DNA from: Cellulophaga sp. HaHa_2_95
Lineage (GTDB): Bacteria > Bacteroidota > Bacteroidia > Flavobacteriales > Flavobacteriaceae
DNA length: 64,000 nucleotides
Assembly (NCBI RefSeq): GCF_019278565.1
Contig: NZ_CP058988.1
Span: 248,001-312,000 of the forward strand
Direction: 5' to 3'
The notes under the pieces were generated by a model. The model was not told the origin of the DNA and did no database searches. It saw nothing but the letters and a program-made list of their open reading frames with translations. Position numbers and translations under genes: made by a program. Shown here piece by piece: positions 1 through 9,668 of the stretch; positions within the stretch are counted from its first letter, which is position 1; every line of letters starts with the position of its first letter.

Positions 1-527
1 CATTCCTCATAAGGATCTTTGTAAGAGATGGTTCTTAGTACATCTAATTTTCTAGGTTTAAATGTATTTACAAATTTTAAATACTCTCTCCCAACAGTTC
101 CATCAACATCCCCACTAACTGAAATTACAGCTTTTATATCTTCAAATTTTCCTTTTAATAAAGGTGCGTAAAACATATCTGGATAACTTATTATGCCATT
201 AATTCTATCGAGCAGAAGTGTTTTATTCTCTTTATTAACAGTAAAGCCATAAATTAAAAAAAATAAACCCGCAAAAATTACAAATACCGAAAAAGTGCCA
301 TAATACAAATCAATATCATCATGACTTAAAAACCATATACCACATATAATAGCTAAGCCACCAAAAATTTTACTTGAAAATGAAGTATAGTTCCGATCTA
401 CCCTATAAAATAAATCATTAGCTTCTATAATTATAGTTCCCTTATGTGGATATACCCTCTCTATGTCTATTGAAGGGGGTTTTGTGCTTATTACAAAAGT
501 TTGATGATTATTTAGATATTTACCCAT
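1..527 (-). CDS. Membrane protein of unknown function, paralog of the next gene (3' end cut by window edge)
   Basis: This reading frame starts at an ATG at 527 and stays open to the window edge, giving about 175 codons without a stop; the C-terminus lies outside. Two hydrophobic stretches (about residues 52-68 and 72-92) predict a membrane hairpin. A motif after the hairpin (LLLDRINGIISYPDMF, then KFEDIKA) matches the corresponding part of the neighbour at 642-1358 (LILDRMNGMITFPNYF, then FEDCLA). The two are therefore paralogs in tandem on the same strand. I do not recognise a named family or a catalytic motif, and no function is assigned. Confidence 0.75.
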   Translation of the reverse strand, partial: MGKYLNNHQTFVISTKPPSIDIERVYPHKGTIIIEANDLFYRVDRNYTSFSSKIFGGLAIICGIWFLSHDDIDLYYGTFSVFVIFAGLFFLIYGFTVNKENKTLLLDRINGIISYPDMFYAPLLKGKFEDIKAVISVSGDVDGTVGREYLKFVNTFKPRKLDVLRTISYKDPYEE

Positions 528-641
528 TTTCAGGAATATTAGTTTATAGATTTTCTAGCACTTAACGCTGAAAATGTTATGCTTATGATTTGTATGCGCC
601 TGACGAACTGTTTGGATATAATTTTAAAAATACCAAGAAAA

Positions 642-1358
642 TTACCAACCACCAATCTCTTTACGTTGTCTATGCTGTGATGGAGTACGTTCTGGTGTGT
701 GAAAAGTACCAGGAAATAAAGGTTTAGGAAAACCCTCAGCTTTTCTGCGTTCAAAATCTTGCAACCTGTATTCATCAAAAGCAGTGCCAGGTGGTAAGGG
801 TCTATTTTTATCCATATACCAATTCATAAAACACCAATCTTCCAAAATTTCTGCTCCCATAACGTCTGTACTTGTAAAACCATTAGGGTGCATTAATGAT
901 AATCTTGGTGCTGTAGGAGATACCCCTGAATTTTTAACGGACCATGCTGCTAAGCAATCTTCAAAAGGCATGGTGAAAGGTTTGAAATAAAAATAATTTG
1001 GGAACGTAATCATCCCATTCATTCTATCTAAAATTAATTCTTTCTTTGGGTGCTTGTAATAATAAAGAATTGATAAACTGCCGGCTAAAATAAGTAAGAA
1101 TGAAAATCCAAAACTTATCTCTTTATTAATGCTGAATCTTCCTATAATATAAAGTAATGAAATACCACAAAGTAAAAATCCAAAATATTTATTAGTATCG
1201 CTTCCGATTGCCTCATTTAGTATAAAAAACTGATCATCTACTCGAATATAATATTCAGGATTATTTGCCTCTTCTTTTTTTATGCGTAAAGTGATATCCC
1301 TGTCCACACAATGGGGTAAATAGCCACCATGTTTACCATATCTTTTTTTTATTTTCAT
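642..1358 (-). CDS. Membrane protein of unknown function, tandem paralog
   Basis: A 238-residue protein starting at an ATG. Two adjacent transmembrane segments lie near residues 58-75 and 80-100, followed by the LILDRMNGMI motif shared with the truncated gene on its left. The C-terminal third is soluble and charged, with a proline-rich end (residues 205-238). The gap to the neighbouring paralog is about 114 bases, so the pair may be co-transcribed, with this gene first. I do not recognise the family. Tandem duplicates of short two-helix proteins of this kind are often rapidly evolving accessory genes, but that is inference only. Confidence 0.75.
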   Translation of the reverse strand: MKIKKRYGKHGGYLPHCVDRDITLRIKKEEANNPEYYIRVDDQFFILNEAIGSDTNKYFGFLLCGISLLYIIGRFSINKEISFGFSFLLILAGSLSILYYYKHPKKELILDRMNGMITFPNYFYFKPFTMPFEDCLAAWSVKNSGVSPTAPRLSLMHPNGFTSTDVMGAEILEDWCFMNWYMDKNRPLPPGTAFDEYRLQDFERRKAEGFPKPLFPGTFHTPERTPSQHRQRKEIGGW

Positions 1359-1450
1359 TTAATGACGATTTAAAATGCCCTTAGCCCGCTTAGCGCTGCT
1401 GATCTCAATTACTAATTTTAAGCTTACTATTGTTGTTCCACTTCAACATC

Positions 1451-1490
1451 CCCCACCCTGCGGGCACCCCCTTCAAAGGGGGAATTATTG
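1451..1490. repeat. REP-like palindromic intergenic element
   Basis: This is a GC-rich island in a 247-base AT-rich gap. It contains CCCTGCGGG (a short palindrome), then CCCCCTT-CA-AAGGGGG, a perfect 7-bp inverted repeat at 1467-1482. Similar C-run/G-run palindromes scattered between genes are familiar in Flavobacteriaceae genomes. Only one copy is in this window, so its repetitive nature cannot be shown here. It could also act as a transcript-end hairpin for the upstream 1606-2061 gene. Confidence 0.5.
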
Positions 1491-1605
1491 GCGTTGAAAA
1501 TGTATCCTTTTTTGTTCTCAGTTGTCTATAGTTCCTTAAGTTTCTTGTTATAATTAATAATTACCACCTGCCAATTTTTGATAATCTTCTATCTTCAAAA
1601 AACTT

Positions 1606-2061
1606 CTACTTCAATAAATTTTTGAAAGACTGCGTTAAGAAAGAAATAATAAACATCCATATTATTAAACAAAATGGTATTAACATAATGATTAATAGCA
1701 AACTTGCACTCTCTGCATTCGTATAAGGAATATATTGTGAGTTAAAAAATAAGATAAAATATTCTACTATATAACTCCCAATACTAACACCAAAAATTAA
1801 TAACGTAAAAGCTATACCAAAGAAAATAAGACTACTCCCCGTACCTTCCTTTTCCATTATTTTTATAAGATTGTCGTTGGCAACATCTTCAGCTTCTTGC
1901 ACCTCCGCATTTAAGTTAAATCTAGATGCCTTTTTATATTTTGAAGCCTTTGGTGTTCTAACAATGAAAAAATAATATGACACAAGTAAAAAAAGTACCG
2001 CTATGACAATTAACGTACTAATGACGATATATGAGTTTAGTATATTAATTGAATACTGCAT
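1606..2061 (-). CDS. Small three-helix membrane protein, unknown function
   Basis: The ATG at 2061 gives 151 residues; a TTG 21 bases further upstream (2082) would add seven residues and cannot be excluded. Three transmembrane segments lie near residues 11-34, 77-105 and 119-142. A basic soluble loop sits between the first two (KASKYKKASRF, about residues 38-48). The gene follows the sensor kinase on the same strand by 36 bases (15 if the TTG is used), so the two may be co-transcribed. No family is recognised. It could be a membrane partner of the kinase, but only position suggests this. Confidence 0.65.
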   Translation of the reverse strand: MQYSINILNSYIVISTLIVIAVLFLLVSYYFFIVRTPKASKYKKASRFNLNAEVQEAEDVANDNLIKIMEKEGTGSSLIFFGIAFTLLIFGVSIGSYIVEYFILFFNSQYIPYTNAESASLLLIIMLIPFCLIIWMFIISFLTQSFKNLLK

Positions 2062-2097
2062 AAAAAGATTAGAAATTTTCAATTATCCTTAGTGCCA

Positions 2098-3555
2098 CTA
2101 AACCACTCTAGGGAATTTCACCGTAAAAACGGTTCCTTTGCCGGGTTGCGAGGTAAGGTCAATAGACCCGTTATAGGTTTCCACAATGGTTTTAACCATC
2201 CCTAAACCAAGACCCATTCCGCTAGATTTAGTCGTAAATTTTGGTTCAAAGATTTTTTCTTTAAACTCATCTGCTATCCCAATACCATTATCTGCTACCG
2301 CAATTTTTACATAATCACCTTCTGAAGATACGGTTACCAATATTCTTGGATCTACAACATCTGGAACAGCTTGGATGGCATTTTTAACCAAATTAGTAAG
2401 CACTCTAATTAATTGCGTACGGTCTAGTTTAGCGATAATTTCTTCTTCATCTGCAATAAAGTGAATATAGTTTTCATTAAATATATCTAAACCTAGCTTC
2501 ACGATTTTCACCACATTAAGGGTTTCATTTTGCTGTGCAGGCATTTCGGCAAAATTAGAAAATGCTCCAGCAATACTGCTCATGGTATCTATTTGCTGAA
2601 TTAATGTTTTTGAGTATTCCGTTAGCTTAGACCTAACGTCAGGATCTTCAGGATCAAACTTCCGTTCAAAGCTCTGCACGGTTAAACGCATTGGTGTAAG
2701 CGGATTTTTAATTTCATGCGCCACTTGCTTTGCCATTTCTCGCCATGCTTGCTCCCGTTCACTTTTTGCTAATTTTACAGCGCTAATCTCTAGTTCATCA
2801 ATCATCGCATTATAGGCATTAATTAATTTCCCGATCTCTTCTGATGGATTACCGACACTAATTCTTTTATTTTGTTTGGTTAAGAATGTGGCATTCATCT
2901 TATCAGAAACGGTTTGTAAAGATCTGGTGATATATTTTGAGATGACGTAGGATAAAAGAATTGCTATCAGCAACATAAAAATATAAACACCCCCTAAACG
3001 CAATAAGAACTCTTTTAATTCGTGATCATTAAAAGAATTGTCTTCAAAATACGGCAGATTTAAAATCCCAATAGGCTTAAATTTACCATCTGTAATATAG
3101 GTGTATGATGCTTGATATTTATCTCCTGCTGCAGATTTCTCCTCTAAATACCTAGAGTTTACACTATTCTTAAGGTTATTTAAAACCTCGGGCGTCAAAC
3201 ACATCGAAATAGAATCGTTTTGGAATTTAGATTTTGGCCTAGAACTTCTTATGAGTCCGCCTTCTAAATCATAAATATTGAAATTTACATTCAGCACATC
3301 GGCAATTTGATAAATTTCATCTTTGAAAATAAGATCTAAATTGTCTGTTGTAGGGACGTAGGTAGTACGCTGTAATGTATACCGTATATTTTCTTTGATT
3401 TGCTCCTCTTTGCGCTCTAAACGATCTTCATGGTAATCTTTAGATTGTTCCCCATATTGATAGATGGTAACCCCAGCAATTAGTACTGATGCCAATAACA
3501 CCAAAACAATCATTGAAATAAAAATACGGGACCTGAGAGAAACTTTATTGAACAC
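2098..3555 (-). CDS. Membrane sensor histidine kinase (HAMP, HisKA, HATPase), orphan
   Basis: A 485-residue two-component sensor. TM1 is about residues 12-32, followed by an extracytoplasmic sensor region to about 180, TM2 at about 187-207 and a HAMP region at about 208-260. The phospho-acceptor His280 sits in the H-box [14 protein letters not shown]. The ATPase domain has the N-box Asn392, the G1 box DNGIGIAD (422-429) and the G2 box GMGLGLGM (446-453). The layout resembles NtrY-type kinases. The first codon is GTG: the next Met (residue 15) lies inside TM1, so a later start would break the membrane anchor. No response regulator is adjacent, so the output partner is unknown. Confidence 0.9.
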   Translation of the reverse strand: MFNKVSLRSRIFISMIVLVLLASVLIAGVTIYQYGEQSKDYHEDRLERKEEQIKENIRYTLQRTTYVPTTDNLDLIFKDEIYQIADVLNVNFNIYDLEGGLIRSSRPKSKFQNDSISMCLTPEVLNNLKNSVNSRYLEEKSAAGDKYQASYTYITDGKFKPIGILNLPYFEDNSFNDHELKEFLLRLGGVYIFMLLIAILLSYVISKYITRSLQTVSDKMNATFLTKQNKRISVGNPSEEIGKLINAYNAMIDELEISAVKLAKSEREQAWREMAKQVAHEIKNPLTPMRLTVQSFERKFDPEDPDVRSKLTEYSKTLIQQIDTMSSIAGAFSNFAEMPAQQNETLNVVKIVKLGLDIFNENYIHFIADEEEIIAKLDRTQLIRVLTNLVKNAIQAVPDVVDPRILVTVSSEGDYVKIAVADNGIGIADEFKEKIFEPKFTTKSSGMGLGLGMVKTIVETYNGSIDLTSQPGKGTVFTVKFPRVV

Positions 3556-3629
3556 GCTTTATTGTTTGAATTTGCTGAATTTTAAAGGTAACAATAATCA
3601 CACCAAAAGGCTTTTAAGGTCAAAACCAA

Positions 3630-4181
3630 TTAAGCATCTGGATTTTTAGCTCTAATACGTTTGTATAATTTAATACCCAACATAAGTAATACCCCTAAAG
3701 CTATAATTCCTACAACGCCATAAACCCAACTAATCGTACTTTTTAAGACCACTAAAAAAACCACAGCAAATAAAATAATAGTAGCCCCCTCATTCCAAAT
3801 ACGCATAAAGTTAGACGTATACTTTATATCGTCGCGCTGCAATTGTTTAAAAATTTGGTGGTTTTTAAGATGATACAAAATAAGCAGTACTACAAAAGCC
3901 AGTTTCACATGCATCCATGGTTGTTGTAACCAAGCCGGAAGGAGCACTAGCAACCAAATTGCGAATACTATGGCTAAAATGGCCGAAGGCCAGGTAATGA
4001 TATACCATAGCCTTTTGGTCATTAATTTAAATTCTTTTGTTAAGATTTCTTTTTCTGGAGAAGGTCTTAAGGAAGCTTCTATATGATTTATAAATAGTCT
4101 TGGGACATAAAAAAGCCCTGCAAACCATGTGATTACAAAAATTAAATGCAATGCTTTTATATAACCGTATAGTTCTGTCAT
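3630..4181 (-). CDS. hemJ: Protoporphyrinogen IX oxidase, HemJ family
   Basis: A 183-residue membrane protein with about five helices (near 7-28, 58-84, 90-106, 131-149, 153-172). The N-terminal signature around KALHLIFVITWFAGLFYVPR, including His12, is typical of HemJ (UPF0093), which oxidises protoporphyrinogen IX to protoporphyrin IX in the inner membrane. The HVK motif at residues 91-93 also fits the family. Its ATG overlaps the stop of the upstream beta-propeller gene by one base (TAATG), implying translational coupling. The call is strengthened by six other heme-synthesis genes in the window and no visible hemG or hemY. Alternative: a CopD-like membrane protein, less likely. Confidence 0.85.
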   Translation of the reverse strand: MTELYGYIKALHLIFVITWFAGLFYVPRLFINHIEASLRPSPEKEILTKEFKLMTKRLWYIITWPSAILAIVFAIWLLVLLPAWLQQPWMHVKLAFVVLLILYHLKNHQIFKQLQRDDIKYTSNFMRIWNEGATIILFAVVFLVVLKSTISWVYGVVGIIALGVLLMLGIKLYKRIRAKNPDA

Positions 4182-7100
4182 TATTCCTCTACAAATAAAT
4201 AGTTAAGTTTTAGCTGATTGAATTCTTCATTAAACTGTTTCATCTCCTTACTTATCAGCGCATCAAAAGTACTTAATTGTGCTTTTATTTCGGCAGTCAA
4301 TTCATTTTTAACTGCGATATCTTGCGCCGTAGGCGGAAAATCATCAATAGCCACCAAGCTATTTAAATGCCCAAGTTTATTGGTTAACTTAATTGGAAAG
4401 TTCAAAGGGTCTTGCCCGCTTCTGTTTTGCGTCTGATATAAGGCCTTTTCTACTTCGCCAAATTTCTCTTTCATTGCTTTTGCTTTCTCCAATAAAGCCT
4501 TTGTTTGCTCATTGCCTTTATATTGCTTTGAAAAAGCATCTAGCTGCTTCGTAATTGTTCTAATTTTTTCAATAGATGTATGCGCTCTATCAATAGTAGC
4601 ATTAATATCTGCTATAAAATTAAACTGCTCTTGCATAGCTGCTACGGAAGCTTCTGCTCTAGGATCGGGTAAAATTTTAAAGTCTTCCGTAGCTATTTTT
4701 CCATTCACCGATAGACTTACTTTATAGGTTCCAGGAACTGCTTTTGCTCCGTCTAAATTAGCCCACCATAAAATCATCCCGTCTAATTTCTTGGCTCCTT
4801 TTCCACGAGTATCCCAAACATGCGTATTCCCACCTTTTTTAGGATCTAATTTTTGCTCTTTTTCTTTTGTTGTATTGGAAAAAGAAGCAAGAGTATCACC
4901 TTTCATACTCAAATAGGTTAAAGCAATACTATCTTTTTCATTTAAACTATTTAAATAGAAATGTGTAATTACCCCGTTAGGATGGTTTTGGCCCGCAGTT
5001 TTAGATGGTTTTTTACTTGCACGCCCTTTAGTTCTGTAAGTATCTTTAGGCTGAAATAAAATAGTCGCTTTATCTTTATCTGAAGTATTGAGTTGGTGCA
5101 GTACGGTTAAGTCGTCAATGATCCATAAGCTTCTACCCTGTGTGGCCACTATTAAATTATCATCCTTGATCGCTAAATCTGTTATAGGCACAATAGGCAA
5201 GTTCATTTGAAACGGATTCCAGTTGGCCCCATCATCAAAAGAAATATACATTCCTGTTTCCGTGCCAGCATAGAGCAATCCTTTTCTTTTAGGATCTTCG
5301 CGCACTACTCTAGTGAAATGCTCTTCATCAATCCCATTTGTAATTTTACGCCACGTTTTACCGTAATCTGTAGTTTTATATAAGTAAGGTTCAAAATCGC
5401 CCAATTTATATCGTGTTGCCGCAACATAGCATGTACCGGCATCAAAAGCCGAAGGCTCAATGCTATTGATCATAGACCATTCTGGCATGTTCGCAGGTGT
5501 AACATTAGTCCAAGAAGTACCACCGTCTTTAGTTACATGCACCAAACCATCATCACTACCTACCCAAAGCAAGCCTTCTTTTAGCGGACTTTCATTAGCC
5601 GCAAAAATGGTGCAGTAATATTCTACACTCGTATTATCTTGTGTTATGGGCCCACCACTAGAACCTAGTTTCGTAGGATCATTTCTAGTCAAATCATCAC
5701 TCAAAAGCGTCCAACTTTGTCCTTCATTTTCCGAAACATGCACATGGTTAGAAAAAGTATATAATTTTTTGGGATTATGCTTACTAAATATAATAGGGAA
5801 GTTCCATTGAAAACGATACTTCATGGCTTCGGCCCCAGCACCCATAGGATTATCTGGCCACACATTTATACCTCTTACCGTTTTTGTTTTATGATTAACA
5901 CGCGTTAAAAAGCCATCATAACTACCTCCATACACAATATCATCATCGGCAGGATCTACGGCAATCCAAGCCGATTCTCCCCCTGCCGTTTCTTCCCAAT
6001 CATTGTCATCTATACTACGCCCATCACTTCTGTGATTGATGCGAAGTGTAGAATTATCTTGCTGCGCTGCATAAATCCGATAAGGAAAAGCGTTATCTGT
6101 TGTAACTCTATAAAATTGTGCGGTAGGTTGGTTGTAATAGGTACTCCATGTTTCACCGCCATCATAAGAAATTTGCGCACCACCATCATCTCCAATAATC
6201 ATCCGATTAGAATTTTCTGAAGCAATCCAAAGATCATGATGATCTCCATGTGGCGCATTAAACGTTGAGAACGATTTTCCGCCATCACTAGATTTATGGT
6301 AATTTACATTTAAAACATACACCACATCTTCATCTTCTGTATCCGCATAAAGACGCGTATAATACCAAGCACGTTGGCGTAATTTACGTTCATCATTAAC
6401 TTGCGTCCATGTACTACCCGCATCATCGCTGCGGTACAAGCCACCTTTTTCCTTATTTTCTACAATGGCCCATACACGATCAGAATTTTTCGGTGAAACG
6501 GTTACGCCGATAATCCCTAAAGTGTCTTTTGGGAAGCCTTCATTATTAGAAATCTCTATCCACGTCTCTCCACTATCTGTACTTTTCCACAACGCAGAGC
6601 CATCACCACCACTACTTAAACTATAAGGTGTACGTTCTGCACGCCAAGTAGAGGCATACAAAATTCTAGGATTATTAGGATCAAATACCAGATCTACCGC
6701 CCCTGCTTGGTCATTAACAAAAAGTGTTTTTTTCCAATTTTTACCACCGTCTATACTTTTGTAGATACCACGTTCTTGTGTCGGTTTATAAATATTACCC
6801 AAAACAGCAGCATAAACAATATCAGAATTTGTAGGATGCACTCGAAGTCTAGGCACATGCCTACTTTTTTCTAGGCCTACAGAGACCCAAGTTTTTCCTG
6901 CATTTTCGGTTTTCCAAACGCCGTATCCAGAAGATACATTACCGCGAAGTGTTTTTTCACCACCTCCAACATAGATCACATTTGGGTCGCTTTTAGAAAC
7001 CTCAATAGCCCCGATGCTCCCTCCAAAAAAGCCATCAGAAATATTCTCCCATTCCCGACCTCCATTTCTCGTTTTCCACACACCACCGCCTGTTGCTCCA

Positions 7101-7318
7101 AAATAAAACAAATTTGGTTGCCCTGGAACGCCGGTTACGGCAGCAGAACGCCCCCCACGAAACGGCCCCAACAATCTATATTCTAAGCTAGAATATAAGG
7201 TCTCTGGAATTTGAGTAGTAGCTTGTTTTGATTTTTTCTTTTTTTGCGCCAAGGCCGTAAGCGGCAGTACACAAAGTAATAGCAGGATCATGCTATTTTT
7301 GAGGTAGTTGGTTTTCAT
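4181..7318 (-). CDS. Exported beta-propeller protein (BNR/VPS10-sortilin-like repeats)
   Basis: A 1045-residue exported protein. A Sec signal peptide (about residues 1-24, ending LTALAQ) is followed by a lysine run. From about residue 45 to 740 there are many Asp-box style repeats of the form SxDxGxTW (for example KSTDSGETW and KTTDYGKTW), which fold as paired beta-propellers of the sortilin/VPS10 and xyloglucanase type. The C-terminal part (about 770-1045) includes a coiled-coil helical segment rich in Lys and Glu. Such proteins in Bacteroidota are annotated as glycosyl hydrolase-like or VPS10 domain proteins. No catalytic residue can be assigned, so enzymatic activity is unproven. It is the upstream gene coupled to hemJ. 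Confidence 0.8.
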   Translation of the reverse strand: MKTNYLKNSMILLLLCVLPLTALAQKKKKSKQATTQIPETLYSSLEYRLLGPFRGGRSAAVTGVPGQPNLFYFGATGGGVWKTRNGGREWENISDGFFGGSIGAIEVSKSDPNVIYVGGGEKTLRGNVSSGYGVWKTENAGKTWVSVGLEKSRHVPRLRVHPTNSDIVYAAVLGNIYKPTQERGIYKSIDGGKNWKKTLFVNDQAGAVDLVFDPNNPRILYASTWRAERTPYSLSSGGDGSALWKSTDSGETWIEISNNEGFPKDTLGIIGVTVSPKNSDRVWAIVENKEKGGLYRSDDAGSTWTQVNDERKLRQRAWYYTRLYADTEDEDVVYVLNVNYHKSSDGGKSFSTFNAPHGDHHDLWIASENSNRMIIGDDGGAQISYDGGETWSTYYNQPTAQFYRVTTDNAFPYRIYAAQQDNSTLRINHRSDGRSIDDNDWEETAGGESAWIAVDPADDDIVYGGSYDGFLTRVNHKTKTVRGINVWPDNPMGAGAEAMKYRFQWNFPIIFSKHNPKKLYTFSNHVHVSENEGQSWTLLSDDLTRNDPTKLGSSGGPITQDNTSVEYYCTIFAANESPLKEGLLWVGSDDGLVHVTKDGGTSWTNVTPANMPEWSMINSIEPSAFDAGTCYVAATRYKLGDFEPYLYKTTDYGKTWRKITNGIDEEHFTRVVREDPKRKGLLYAGTETGMYISFDDGANWNPFQMNLPIVPITDLAIKDDNLIVATQGRSLWIIDDLTVLHQLNTSDKDKATILFQPKDTYRTKGRASKKPSKTAGQNHPNGVITHFYLNSLNEKDSIALTYLSMKGDTLASFSNTTKEKEQKLDPKKGGNTHVWDTRGKGAKKLDGMILWWANLDGAKAVPGTYKVSLSVNGKIATEDFKILPDPRAEASVAAMQEQFNFIADINATIDRAHTSIEKIRTITKQLDAFSKQYKGNEQTKALLEKAKAMKEKFGEVEKALYQTQNRSGQDPLNFPIKLTNKLGHLNSLVAIDDFPPTAQDIAVKNELTAEIKAQLSTFDALISKEMKQFNEEFNQLKLNYLFVEE

Positions 7319-7470
7319 TGTATGTTCATTGAAATTAGTCGTTTCTAAATTAAGGAGATTTGAACGTAACTGAAAATATAATTTCCTTTATCGGTAACAA
7401 GACCGCTAAAAGATGTAACAATTGTGTACTTTTCACTACCTATATACTACATTAACAAATTACTGAACAC

Positions 7471-8289
7471 ATGTCAAAACTTATATCAAGCCATAAGCTC
7501 ACAGAAAACGATTTAAAAATTTTAACCAAGGCTAAGCAGCAGATGGAAGAAATTGGCTGGGCCATGAAAGGATTAAACAGTGTTGGAAATATCATTCAAA
7601 ATAAGGTAGAGCTGCTGCCACAAAAACAGCAAAAATGGTTACAAGAAGCAAGCTATAAGACCTTACAAAAAGTAGTTAAAACCAACTTGCTCTCTATGAA
7701 AACAAATAAACCGCTAACAACCCCGTTGAACAATACTTATAAAGCACTTGTTACTTCTTCGGGTATTTTAGGCGGCACTTTTGGCATCGTTGCCTTTTCT
7801 GCAGATTTAGCGGTTGCCACTAAATTTATGATGCGTTCCATTATGGATATTGCTCGTAGTGAAGGTGAAGACCTTATGGAGTTAGACACACAACTTGCCT
7901 GCTTACAAGTTTTTGCCTTAGGGGGAAAAAGTAAACATGATGACCACCTTGAAACGGGGTATTATGCCACCCGAATTACATTAAACTCTACGATAAAAGG
8001 AGCAACAAGTGGCGCTGGAAAATTAGTAGGCGGAATGTTAAAGGGTAGTTCTAATCCGTTGTTGCAAATTTTAGGAGCTATTGCCTCCCGATTTAGCATA
8101 CAAGTTTCTGAAAAGTTTGTAGCGCAGGCTATTCCCGTCTTGGGTGCTGCAGGTGGTGGTGCTATAAATTTAGCCTTCATTCATCATTTTCAACGGATGG
8201 CTCATGCACATTTTGCTATCCGAAAATTAGAACGTACCTACGGAGAGGGACTAATTAGACAATCTTACGAGCAAATTACCATCAGCTAA
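7471..8289 (+). CDS. EcsC family protein
   Basis: A 272-residue protein starting at an ATG. The central stretch, with alternating small and hydrophobic residues (ILGGTFGIVAFSADLAVAT, about residues 98-116) and the following MMRSIMDIARSEG helix, matches the EcsC family. A Gly/Ala-rich segment at about 165-245 completes it. The biochemical role of EcsC proteins is not established; the name comes from the third gene of the Bacillus ecs ABC transporter operon, but no ABC transporter is adjacent here. It ends two bases from the convergent MATE gene. Confidence 0.75.
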   Translation: MSKLISSHKLTENDLKILTKAKQQMEEIGWAMKGLNSVGNIIQNKVELLPQKQQKWLQEASYKTLQKVVKTNLLSMKTNKPLTTPLNNTYKALVTSSGILGGTFGIVAFSADLAVATKFMMRSIMDIARSEGEDLMELDTQLACLQVFALGGKSKHDDHLETGYYATRITLNSTIKGATSGAGKLVGGMLKGSSNPLLQILGAIASRFSIQVSEKFVAQAIPVLGAAGGGAINLAFIHHFQRMAHAHFAIRKLERTYGEGLIRQSYEQITIS

Positions 8290-8291
8290 AA

Positions 8292-9668
8292 TTAGCTCAA
8301 TTCTCGTTTCATCTCTTTTCTTAAGTAGTATCCTGTGATCACAGTGGCCAAGACATCTGCTATAGGAAACGCAAGCCACACGCCTAATTCCCCTAGATAA
8401 TTAGGTAAAATTATAATTAACGGTATAAAAAAGAAACCTTGCCTTGTTAAGGTTAATAAAAGCGCAGGAATAGCTTTCCCGATTGCCTGAAAATAGGCAG
8501 CACCAATTAATTGCAAGGCGATAATTGGCGTTGCAGCAAATACCAAACGCATAGCCGTTGGAGTGTGTTCCAAAACATAAGCATTAACAGCCAACTCACT
8601 AGCAGGAATACCCTCTTTAGAACTTAAAAATAGGGACGCTATCTCTCCTGGAAATATCATTAGACCAACAAACACAACGCTTGCCATAATTGCAGCATAT
8701 TTAATAGCCGTGACAATACTCTCTCGTACCCTTTGGTATTTTTTTGCACCATAATTGAACCCGGCAATCGGTAAAAAACCTTGTGTTACTCCAAATACTG
8801 GGAAGAGTGCGAACATCAACATTCTACCAATAATTGCATAAACAGCTACCATGGCTTCTCCTCCTAAACCAAACAGTATATTATTCATTAATAAATAAAC
8901 AATACTTGTGGTCGCCTGTCTTGCTAAGGTTACAAAACCTAGCGAACTGATTTCCTTTAAAACCGGAAAATCAAATTTTAAGTGATGCCAGCCAATTTTT
9001 AGTTCTGAGTTTTTCGAAATAAAGAAATAGAGAACATAGGAAAAGCATAATAAATACCCAATTGTTGTTGCCCAAGCAGCACCGGCCATGCCCCAATCAA
9101 AAATGTAAATAAAAACATAGTCCATCACTAGGTTTCCGATAGACGGTATGATCATGGCAATCATGGCAAATTTAGGCTTCCCTTCTGCCCTAATCACGGT
9201 ATTCCCCATCATACAAAGTGCCAAAAAAGGAACTCCGTATAAAACGATGGTATAGTAAATTTTTGCGGGTTCAAAGATACTGCCCTTGCCTCCAAACGCC
9301 GGGATAATGGCATCTACATACGTTAGGCCCAGTATAACCATACCGATAGTTATAAAAAGTGTCAACGCTATTTGATTCCCGAATGTTTTTAAAGCTTTTT
9401 CTTTACGATTACTCCCTAAAGCCCTAGAAATGATACTGGATCCGCCGATACCCACAGACATCCCGAGGGCGGCGATAAAGAATGAAACCGGTAAAACTAC
9501 ATTAATTGCAGCGATTGCAATTGATCCAATCCAATTACCTACAAAAATAGAATCAACCAGAACATTAAGAGACATCACCAAGATACCAATAGACGCAGGT
9601 ACGGCTTGCTTGATGAGTAATTTACCTATAGGTTCTGACCCTAACTGATCTGCAGATACATTTGCCAT
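8292..9668 (-). CDS. MATE family multidrug/Na+ antiporter
   Basis: A 458-residue inner-membrane protein with about twelve transmembrane helices. The N-terminal half opens with the MATE-type pattern PIGKLLIKQAVPASIGILVM and carries SIFVGNWIG. The internal duplication is visible, with a second half starting near residue 235. The length is normal for the NorM/DinF superfamily, which exports cationic drugs or metabolites in exchange for Na+ or H+. The ATG overlaps the hemH stop by one base (TAATG), so it is translated from the hemH transcript. The substrate cannot be inferred. Linkage to ferrochelatase could hint at porphyrin or heme export, but this is only positional. Confidence 0.9.
   Translation of the reverse strand: MANVSADQLGSEPIGKLLIKQAVPASIGILVMSLNVLVDSIFVGNWIGSIAIAAINVVLPVSFFIAALGMSVGIGGSSIISRALGSNRKEKALKTFGNQIALTLFITIGMVILGLTYVDAIIPAFGGKGSIFEPAKIYYTIVLYGVPFLALCMMGNTVIRAEGKPKFAMIAMIIPSIGNLVMDYVFIYIFDWGMAGAAWATTIGYLLCFSYVLYFFISKNSELKIGWHHLKFDFPVLKEISSLGFVTLARQATTSIVYLLMNNILFGLGGEAMVAVYAIIGRMLMFALFPVFGVTQGFLPIAGFNYGAKKYQRVRESIVTAIKYAAIMASVVFVGLMIFPGEIASLFLSSKEGIPASELAVNAYVLEHTPTAMRLVFAATPIIALQLIGAAYFQAIGKAIPALLLTLTRQGFFFIPLIIILPNYLGELGVWLAFPIADVLATVITGYYLRKEMKRELS

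Noticed and set aside
539-778. Minus-strand ORF of 79 residues overlapping the 642-1358 gene
   Set aside because: It lies in another frame of a region already coding, with no motif and poor composition, so it is a shadow.
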